NCBI GenBank assembly: GCA_015178975.1
Contig: WHVD01000065.1
Span: 186,001-250,000 of the forward strand
DNA: 64,000 nt
Direction of reading: 5' to 3'
Source: Hysterangium stoloniferum
Lineage: Eukaryota; Basidiomycota; Agaricomycetes; Hysterangiales; Hysterangiaceae
The first letter of the stretch is position 1. Every line of letters begins with the position of its first letter. The position numbers and the translations under genes were made by a program. Positions 55,843 through 64,000 of the stretch are shown here, piece after piece. The notes under the pieces are model-generated. The model worked only from the letters and a program-made list of their open reading frames with translations, searched no databases and had not been told where the DNA came from.

Positions 55843-57723
55843 TTAGTCATCTAGTTTGTCCAAATGTGCTTTAAACTGCTCCTCTACAACACTGCGCCGA
55901 ATGCTCCCCTTTTCCTAAAATATCTTTTTAGGTAATATGTGACTGAAAAAAAAATTCCATAACTCACAGTTCGGGGTAATATTCCGGTTTCCACGACGAG
56001 AATGCGAGTAGACTTAATGCGCTCGTGCGGATAGACCATCTCATTCAAACCTGCTATTCTGATGGCGACCTCTGCTTTAACTTGCGCTTCATCAAGGATA
56101 CTAAGGTCTGCTTCAACGATGAGGGCTGGAAGAATACGCCAAGTACCTACAACGATGCAATTTGTGATCACACCGCTGCACTGCGTATTCGTATATTCTT
56201 CTATCGTCCTAGGTAGTGGTAATAAATCGATAAATTTCATCATAATCAAATACTGCCTTAGCATTAACATACTTTGCATCACAAACGCCACTAAACAGCT
56301 TGATGCGATCATCTAGTCGTCCCCGATGGACATAGCGTCTGGGGGAGATTTCTATGAAAGCATCCCTAGTATGAAAATGACCGTCGGCGGAACAAAGAGA
56401 GACATCAGGACAGTCCGGTGATTCCGCAAGGATAACAAGCTCCAACAGATTTTCGCCACTCCATGAATAAGAGTCCTCAACAGGGACAAATCTATGATGG
56501 AAACCCTCAAGGGCCAGAGTTTCATATCCTGTCGGCTTTTCTCCTCGCACATTGGTCGTTGTTAAAAGCAACCCCACTTCGGACATTCCAAACTTTATCT
56601 GAAATATCGTGGCATGCCCGCTGACAACTTTCAAAAAAAAAAGGGACGAAAAGGACACTCACAACTATGTGTAGATCATTCGAACAGGCCCAATCAAGAT
56701 CATGCTCCGGCACAGGTCCTGCAACGCAACTTACCTGAAACATTGATCGAAGCACAGACAGGAGCCGGGGATCATTACGGGCGTCCTTCAAGTATTTGGT
56801 TAACTGGTTAGAGTATATACTGAGTGTGGTTAGCCCGCATTGCTCCGCCATTTGAACAAGATCATTTGATGAAAAGTCCGGTTGTGCGAGAATATGACAC
56901 CCTCCATTTGGAAAATAAGACATGAATTCTAGAATAAATTACGTTATTTAGCTTACAGAGAGATTTAATGCAGGGATCAAGATCATACGTATTAATTGGA
57001 CTAGATGAATCAATGAGCCAAATCTAGTCGTAACAGGGCGCAACGGGCCAACAGAAGTTTGAAATGCCAATTTCATGGTGATGGTGTGTACCTTTTTGTG
57101 AGTGTAAGGGATTAATTTCGGGCGACCAGATGTAGAACCGCTGGTATAATAATACAACATTACTTCATCTGCATTTCTGGTGTTGGAGAGTGGTGGTAAT
57201 ATTTCTATATTCGGAACGTCCGTGAGGCCTTTCACATCAACGACATAATGCATAGGAACTAGGAAAAGGGCAGGAGATACTCCACTTGATGAATCACAGA
57301 TGAGAGCACTTGCATTGGCTTCCGCAAGCATTTCGCACACAAGGGCTGGGCTTAGCGTCGAACGGATCATTTGGGAGGCATAGCCTGCCCTCGAGATACT
57401 GAAGAATGTGACAATATCAGAATAGGATATCCCATTTAGCCTTGAATCAGACAGTATTTTAATCATCGTTAAGGAGTTTGTTATGGGAGTGATGGAACAT
57501 ACCAAAGTGCAACGACCGAATCGCGAGGGAGTCGAAGTGTCTCTATCCAGTGTGCCGCCATGCTCTCAACATCATTGTAGAATTGCTTGTAGGTCACGTC
57601 ATCCCATCCCCTAATTTTTCCACCTTCGCCATATATTGGAAGCTTGAAGACGTTGCACGAAGGGAATGAGACTGCTGCTGACTCTAAGAGGGATACGTGG
57701 GATCGATAGGTGGTTTCTGCCAT
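55843..57723 (-). CDS. NRPS-like adenylation-domain enzyme, copy 2
   Basis: Exons 57723-57503, 57440-56989, 56928-56663, 56598-56273, 56208-55968 and 55914-55843 have exactly the same lengths as in copy 1 and again give 525 aa without a stop. Motifs are the same: YYTSGSTSGRPKLIPYTHK, GMSEVGLL, DGHFHTRD, YRGRLDDRIK (HRGRLDDRIK here), LPRTEKGSIRRSV. All five introns are GT-AG, including the last (GTGAGT), where copy 1 has GC. Like copy 1 it lacks carrier and release domains. The upstream region differs from copy 1 and has no MITE. Both copies keep frame despite many substitutions, which suggests past or present selection. Confidence 0.87.
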
Positions 57724-59756
57724 ATTGACAGTTACGGGGGTTTAGATTAGCGTCCAAATGTGGTGAATCAGGTTTCACAAAATTCAAGTTTACCGATGAG
57801 GAGCTCAGGCAATGGAACACTGGGTGAAGTACCATCCAAAAAAGTACGATGAAATCGTTATATAGCCTTTAATTGTGGGGGTCTGTCGTCATGTAGCTCA
57901 CGGTGTATTACTCGATGAAAAAAACGGGTGTGCTTATGTAACTAAGCGTCTGTGTTACAAGTTTGGTGCGCTCGGTTTACAATTTGGCCTTTTGCCCCGC
58001 AAAGGCGGGTAAAATGCCGGCTGGGGCAGATGGTACCCCGATATTTAGTATATTTCCCAGATAGCACCAGTACATCAGCACCCTGGATCTTTACATAACA
58101 TACGCACTCAACAACTAGAGATATTATAAATTGCCAGATCTGTAAAAGAGATCGAGATACTGTACCAAGTATTACAATTACATCACACACACCCCAAACG
58201 GTCTAATAGTATATTTGGTAACTTTTGGGTGCTTCCTATTCATGTTGTGCCCGCTAACAATTGATGCTCAAAACAGACGATTTTTTCTTTATCATATTCC
58301 ATCAGGTACTATACAGTTGGGGTTGGCAAGCTGTCCAGAGAAATAAAATGAGTTACAAGTGTCCTCAATTTTTATGGCTTCCTAGTACCCCAGTAGTTTG
58401 GTCGCCCGGTCGTCCCGCTGCCGGACGACCTTAGAAGCATTGATGGTCACACACCAAACCTCCACAACCAAATTTGACAGTTCCCATAGCGCCCTGAAGT
58501 CCAGACACCACAGCTGACACTAAGACACCCCAACACAAGAGAAATTAACTACCTAATGCCTAATGGAAATTGTCACACCAATGCTCTGGAACATGGACTT
58601 GCCCAACTTGCTGGTAAATGTAAAAACGCCTAGGGCATTCCAATATACTGTTCAGGGTGTTTGACAGGGGGTCGGTAGTATGGTGGCATGGACTAAATAT
58701 TGTGTTTGGGGATTAAAATAGATGGAAATGAGCGGGACCTGACACAACAGGGCCTTGGCCCTTATACTGTACTAAATTGACCGATTTTCATCCGAGAACG
58801 ATGACATTTTTCACCGGTTCTTCAAGGGTTCAAAAGCCGGTGTGATGAGTGACATTCTTTCAAAGTTTTTCAATCAAGTGTTCATTTTGTACCTTAATGT
58901 ATTAAAGGTGACAAAAGTGGACCGAGCTAGAACAGAAGGCAGCAGATGCCTAAGACTCAGTCGCTGCCTAGTGGGGCTGTAGGGAAATGACTGAGGTTGT
59001 ACTCCATAATGTCACATAACATATATGCGTGTGGGTGAAAAATGTGCTCGTATGATAAAAGACAAAAATAAGCGGGTCGTCCAGTCCGATATACCATCTG
59101 GTAGTGTTTCCGCGTTCAGGGATATGAGCATTACCAGTTTTTGTCAAAAGGAATTAAAATTAGCCCAAACCATAGTGATATGTGACAAACCACTGAATTT
59201 TGACGATTTAAAAGTGTGATGTGATGTGTGACAAGGAGAATTGGTCAATTTAGTATAGTCTGTCTCTTTTAGTCCCATAAAAGACAGAGATTACAACCTA
59301 CACTCTATTAAAAATAGTATGAGTTGGCTTCTTGTAAATGCACAAACTACAAGGGTTTAATTAGCTTGCAATGAAGTACTTGTATCAATCAATGTGTTAG
59401 TCAGCGAGTCACTTTCTGACATGATAGGCTTAGTGATAGTTTAGGTGTATATGGGTTAAATCATGCATCAGCCTCACTGAGTATGGTCCACAATATGCAT
59501 ATTTGGTTGAAGGAGGAGGGTGAACCACCCCTAGAGAGGTGGGTATTTCATTACCATTTCCAACACACACTTTCTTATCTTAAAGCATCATATCATGAGA
59601 GCAAAGCAAAGCTTGTGTAATAAACTAACCACTGTATCAATCAGTACCTTCCTTTGTCATACATGAATCAGTTGGGTTTTTCATTCATAACTATAAATAA
59701 TCAGTGATGCCCCACTAATTCCTGTAAATGTGCACACACAGTGCTTACAGCTGTTC
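57724..59756. other. No gene recognised
   Basis: CpG-normal to about 58480, then decayed. A short frame at 59025-59219 has no motif. A small inverted repeat (GGTCGCCCGG / CCGGACGACC) lies near 58401-58431. Confidence 0.4.
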
Positions 59757-60312
59757 TGTTATGACCCATTCCCGGATGTTTCAATATCTGACTTCCAACT
59801 TCCAACTTCCAACTTCCAACTATGGAACATCATAGTTACCGTATCTTCCGTATTCTTCCCTTGTTCTGTATTTGGTAATTCGTCTGTTGACAAGTATTCA
59901 CTCGTTTGTTTATTATATTCCCATTTCGGAATATTGTCTCCCCAATTTGTCTTATTGTATTCCCATTTCAGAATACTTCCGTTTCAGTCTTATTGTGGTC
60001 TTAGTTTGTAGTACAATAATGAGAAGACTTATATTAGTTTCCACGAATTTGTACTTTACTTTAGATCTGATATCGACTTAGTTTCTTATTCCCTCTTCCA
60101 TCTTTCTGTATGCTCGATATTCGGAACTCTTCAGACTCTGAATATCCATATCTTCCAGTGTAAGTCTTGCCTTTGAAATTAAGGACTTCTGAGTGTTTGT
60201 GTAGAGGTGCAGCACATAAGCTGAACCCGACGTTCTGACCCTATCCGATAGTTCCCGACTTTCTGGTGACTTTCTGATAGTTCCGGAATAAGTTCCGACA
60301 TGGCACTTAACA
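59757..60312 (+). mobile_element. Family B solo LTR
   Basis: TGTTATGACCC...CACTTAACA (556 bp) with perfect duplication TGTTC (59752-59756 and 60313-60317). The start region carries an 8-bp TTCCAACT tandem run, the CpG-decayed form of the CCGACTTC repeat in the full element. Confidence 0.95.
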
Positions 60313-60317
60313 TGTTC

Positions 60318-61028
60318 AGAGTACCTAAGGCAGAGTTCAAAATAAAAAACAAAAAACCCACTTTGACCCACAGAAAAATTGAGCCATATCTCAAGAATGA
60401 GGTGCAATTAAGACACAAATAGTATGCATATATGTAGATATATATGTAGTTACTTTCCCTTATGTCTGCTATAAATATCAAGCAGGTTATAGTCACTCTC
60501 AGACTTTTTCCAACAGTGGGATGCTTGGAGAGTGCACATGGTGACCATTAGGCTTGGGAGACAAATCCATTGAGACAAATCCATGTTCATCTGGTGATGA
60601 GACTAGATGGTATGTACAGAAAGCAGGATCATTAAGCAGTAATATATTCACAATCAGACATTGAAAAATCTGATTAACCATCATCTGAAGCTGGTAGTGT
60701 ATACTCTTTGAATATGTGGTTACTGCCAGGTGGAGGTGGTGTCAATGAGGCCTGAGATGAGGTATGAGGCACAAATGGTCTCAGATACATATTCCTTTTT
60801 TTTGATTTGATCAATCTATTCTCTCAATAAGGAACTACTTCAATTTCCAACACCAGAATTCTCATTTGCATGGTGGGGTGCAAAATATCCATATGAACAG
60901 ATGTCGAAGATATTACTAGAAGTAGGCATGTCAAAAGAAGGCTCATAAATAATGTTGGATTCTCAATAAACATATTTGTCATCAGATTCAAGCTCTGGAA
61001 GTATGTATTAAAGGTATAGAAAGAATTG
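60318..61028. other. No gene; possible SINE body
   Basis: AT-rich. If the tRNA-like segment at 61029 is a SINE head on the minus strand, the body would extend into about 60800-61028. Confidence 0.35.
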
Positions 61029-61107
61029 ACCAAGCCTGGGTTGAACCAAGGACCTCCTGGCTATATACATATGTATGTCAGTGCTCTAATCACTGAGCTA
61101 CTGGACC
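61029..61107 (-). ncRNA. tRNA-like segment, probably a SINE head or tRNA pseudogene
   Basis: On the minus strand GGTCCAGTAGCTCAGTGATT contains a good A box and a perfect D arm (GCTC/GAGC). GGTTCAACCC fits a B box. The acceptor ends pair at six of seven positions (GGTCCAG with CTTGGTC, wobbles included), but the T stem is poorly paired and no clear anticodon is visible. So it is not a functional tRNA as it stands. Confidence 0.5.
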
Positions 61108-61194
61108 TTATTTGGTTGTATTTCTTAGGGGATATATGTATATATACTTATGTATTCTACATATCACAATGGACTGATACCAACTCGGGACTTA

Positions 61195-61917
61195 TGTTAC
61201 GACCGTGTCGCAACCCTATCGGTCCCGAGGTTATCGCCACTTGTCAACGTTTCAAGTCATCCTCTTGGAAACCATCGGCCCCAAAGCTGACGAATGTTTC
61301 CGCGAAGATCAAACTTCATTTACGCCCACGTCAAAATAACTCGTATTGTCTGGTCAAACTTTGATACGTCTCCTTTATTATGTTGATCCGTCCAATCTTA
61401 TGTTTCGCATATGTCTAGCTATATTTGTAGTCCTTGAACTATTTCCTTTTATCGTAAATCCCGCTCTCGGTTATCATCGGCCTCCGAACTAATCATAAAC
61501 TTCCCATTCCTAGTCAAGCTTATTGTTAATACCGTGTTCCGCCCTTCTCCCCATTAGTAATTTCCAGACGCCTGTTACTTGTATATGAACCCGCTGTAGT
61601 TGTAGTCACTAGGCAATCAGAATATCGACTCAGAATACCCTCATACACCTGTATCAGTCTCACACTAAGAATCCCCCCATCCGCCTTTGCGTGCGCTCGC
61701 CCACTCCCGGCCCCAACCCCTTGGCCCGATGCTCGACTTGTCCTTCGATTCCGATCGGTATCATGCCGAAAGGTACTCATTAGGATTAGTCTTCGCCCGC
61801 CCGAAATTTAAGGACATCCTACGGATATTTGCGAGGGCGCAGCACATAAGCTGAAGCCAAGTCCTTCCGATCGGTCCCTGTCGGCCACCGACATTAGTCA
61901 GTTTTCGGTTCTTAACA
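61195..61917 (+). mobile_element. Family C solo LTR (723 bp)
   Basis: TGTTACGACCG...GTTCTTAACA, with perfect duplication ACTTA (61190-61194 and 61918-61922). TATA-like TATATGAA at 61582 and U5 motif GCGCAGCACATAAGCTGAAG (about 61838). Rich in CG, hence young. Confidence 0.95.
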
Positions 61918-61922
61918 ACTTA

Positions 61923-62547
61923 TAACAGTTACATATAAATTGTGCTGTGACTACTAGATATTGTATTTCCAATTCCAACAGTACAGGGGGTGAAATATAG
62001 TGTTCTCAATGTTATCATAAAATTGCACTGTAGGCCATCATCATGTTCAGAAAGTTATATAAAGCTCACTCATATGTTTTCTTATTGGATAAATCACTTA
62101 TTTGGAGGATAACCAAAGATTTTTTAAATCATTTATTCAATCAAGTATATATATTATATTGTTTGACATAAAATTAATATTTCATCAGATCCAATCCATC
62201 AGGCAATACTCTGAAGAATGGGGAAATATTAATATTTATCCTGCATCTGATAAATTTTAGTCAAACAACCATCTGTAGATTATCCTTTTGGAATAAATTC
62301 CACAACATTGATTGGTAGGCCAGATATTTCTGGTTAAGTTTCGAAACCAAATAAATTATAATTATAATTAACTATTTTTGAAAGCAAACATATGTATGTA
62401 TATACAAAAATATACATCTTATTCCAAAGATTAAGTATGACCCAAACAATCTTGGTCAACCATGACATTTGTGTATATTTAAAAGGGTATACATGTCTTA
62501 AAGATGAAATTTTGAAGTACAGTAATGAAATATAAACTTGTAGAATA
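61923..62547. other. No gene recognised
   Basis: Very AT-rich spacer. Confidence 0.4.
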
Positions 62548-62656
62548 CAGTGAGTGACAAAACCCTTCCAATGATTTTTAGGTGTGCAAAGATTCTTGAA
62601 TAGCTCAAGATCCACTGTAGCTACAGAGCTAAATTTTGGTGAGTGGTTAGGTCTAT
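62548..62656 (+). mobile_element. Single terminal fragment of the 12577-type Tc1/mariner element
   Basis: CAGTGAGTGACAAAACCCTT and about 90 further bases match the left end of the element at 12577. No transposase or second end nearby. Confidence 0.8.
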
Positions 62657-62871
62657 GGAGGATAGTCACAATTTATTAAATATGCAAATTTTTATGAGAA
62701 AGTCCTCATATTTGTAAGTGAGACAATTTCCTCTGGCTAAGCCTACATGTTTTAGAAGTTTATATTTCATTACCCCAAAATTTCATCTTTAAGACTTGTA
62801 TGCTCTTGTAAAATAAGTACAAATGTCATGGTTAAACAAGATTATCTGGGTTGTTACCTAATCTTTGGGAT

Positions 62872-63707
62872 TGTTACGACTGGACAATCCCGCCGGACTC
62901 TGGGCACTAACCTGTATGCCATCACACCCTACACGCACCAAATGTCTGTTTATAGGATTTTCCCACCTGGACTCCATTACATCAAGACTTGTTACGTTCA
63001 ACCTCATTACAACACATATCAGTCACTGGACTTCCCCCGGACTCCATCTCTGTCTATGTCCGTCTTCGTCCCACGCATCAGTCACCGGATCCCGCTTAGA
63101 ATCCCGTCACCACTCTAATTGAGCCCCATTCCCATTTTAGCCCCATTCCCATTTTAGTCAAATGACCTGTCACAATTTAGGACTCCACTCCCACTCTGTT
63201 TCCCGTTATAGGTTATGCTTTGTCACGATTCGGACTCCGCTCCGTTCCGTCCCATTCCTAACACCAAACTTGGTGTTTACTATTCCCATTTTATGTTTTG
63301 TTAGTTTTGTTTCATCATTACTGGATTTGGTACGTCATGCACTCCACGCTCTATATAAACTGGCAGATGTTGTACATACAATCCAGTCAGAAAATTAGCT
63401 TAGATTCTCCCCAGTAATCTAACAACATTTTCCACTCTAAACCCTTGCTTGATTCACATCGCTTTCACTAGTCAGAGCCCATGGGCTCCGGCACATCTAT
63501 CTCTCTCAACCATCACGACTCACGACCCACGACCTCCGACCTACGACCTATGACCCATGACCCCCACCTGGACTCCCTGGGATTCCCATCTGCCTGTTCG
63601 AAATAGGACAACACAATCTAGTGAGGGCGCAGCCTATAAGCTGAAGCCAAGTCCTACTGGATATTCCGCAGGTTTCTCCGGAGACCCGCCCTGTACGTAT
63701 CCTAACA
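62872..63707 (+). mobile_element. Family A 5' LTR of an element running off the window
   Basis: TGTTACGACTGG...GTATCCTAACA, 836 bp. TATATAAA box at 63352-63359, predicted transcript start at 63385 (AGTCAGAAAAT), U5 motif CAGCCTATAAGCTGAAGCCA at about 63629. Followed by the primer-binding segment and gag. Confidence 0.93.
63352..63359 (+). promoter_or_regulatory. LTR TATA box, family A
   Basis: TATATAAA, 33 nt upstream of the self-primer copy that would form the mRNA 5' end. Confidence 0.65.
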
Positions 63708-63709
63708 GT

Positions 63710-63720
63710 ATTTTCTGACT
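63710..63720 (+). promoter_or_regulatory. Self-primer binding segment, family A
   Basis: ATTTTCTGACT, 2 nt after the LTR, exact complement of 63385-63395. Pairing stops after 11 nt on both sides. Confidence 0.78.
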
Positions 63721-63742
63721 TATACCCGCAGATTGTTTCATT

Positions 63743-64000
63743 ATGCCACCAAGAAGGAATACACGTGCACAGGCATCATTACCTGGACCGTCGACTCCTC
63801 ATTCCCCGTTAACTCTGTATACCAGTCAGATGCTTGCAAACCAGTCGGAACCCATGGAAGAAGCCCATATCGAAGAAGTCCTGGAAAACCAGGACGAATC
63901 CGAGCACGAGGATGAATCCGTGGCCCTCAACAAGGGCAAAGGTGTTGAAAATCCTCCGCCTGTTCAACAACCGCACTTGGGGGATCCTACTTCTGAGTTT
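63743..64000 (+). CDS. Family A gag, N-terminal part, cut by window end
   Basis: ATG 63743 (MPPRRNTRAQASLPGPSTPH) opens a frame of 86 codons with no stop to the window end. It matches the gag at 10590 residue for residue in most positions (SPLTLYTSQ; ENQDESEHEDES; NKGKGVENP). The surrounding DNA keeps its CG sites, so this copy may be intact; the rest lies outside the window. Confidence 0.88.
   Translation, partial: MPPRRNTRAQASLPGPSTPHSPLTLYTSQMLANQSEPMEEAHIEEVLENQDESEHEDESVALNKGKGVENPPPVQQPHLGDPTSEF

Noticed and set aside
56025..56316. Plus frames opposite adenylation gene copy 2 (and the same at 44346-44592)
   Set aside because: Conserved only because the minus-strand exon is conserved; span intron boundaries of the real gene.
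61029..61107. Functional tRNA gene
   Set aside because: T stem mispaired and no clear anticodon; reported as tRNA-like only.

Overview
The window looks like a transposon-rich agaricomycete (basidiomycete) genome. The host genes are split by introns of about 38-70 nt and include a DUF6699-type protein and NRPS-like adenylation enzymes. The repeats are mostly chromodomain Ty3/gypsy LTR retrotransposons. I cannot name the species from sequence alone. Most repeats carry CpG to TpG/CpA changes (many CGA codons have become TGA stops), as expected of methylated, silenced DNA.

Layout. 1-5800: degenerate repeats, a broken glutaminyl-cyclase-like gene, a zinc-knuckle gag relic and a broken multi-exon family gene. 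6340-11432: a truncated family A gypsy element (minus strand) with a solo family A LTR nested in its reverse transcriptase and cut by a family C LTR fragment. 12342-14696: a family C solo LTR carrying a complete Tc1/mariner element. 15152-22662: a full-length family B chromovirus with two LTRs and, antisense between its chromodomain and 3' LTR, an intact spliced gene for a coiled-coil plus Zn2Cys6-like protein. 23318-24160: a decayed relative of that protein gene. 24805-28734: a tannase-family pseudogene, another multicopy-family relic and an LTR. 28735-46400: the host-like block, with DUF6699, a secreted epoxide hydrolase (8 exons), an ICMT-like methyltransferase and adenylation-domain gene 1. 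46400-55500: foldback elements, solo LTRs of families A, B and E, a minisatellite and a second Tc1/mariner. 55843-57723: adenylation-domain gene 2, a paralogue of gene 1. 59757-64000: solo LTRs of families B and C, a tRNA-like (SINE-like) segment, and the 5' end of a fresh family A element that runs off the window.

How it works together. Families A and B appear to share three features readable directly from the DNA: (i) an exact 11-nt complementarity between the predicted mRNA 5' end in the LTR and the segment 2 nt after the LTR, implying Tf1-type self-priming; (ii) an A_AAA_AAA heptamer just before the gag stop, implying -1 frameshifting into pol; (iii) a U5 motif (CAGCACATAAGCTGAAGCCA) shared by several otherwise different LTR families. 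The strongest candidate for an undescribed system is the antisense Zn2Cys6-like gene carried by family B. Intact host genes are concentrated in the CpG-normal blocks.
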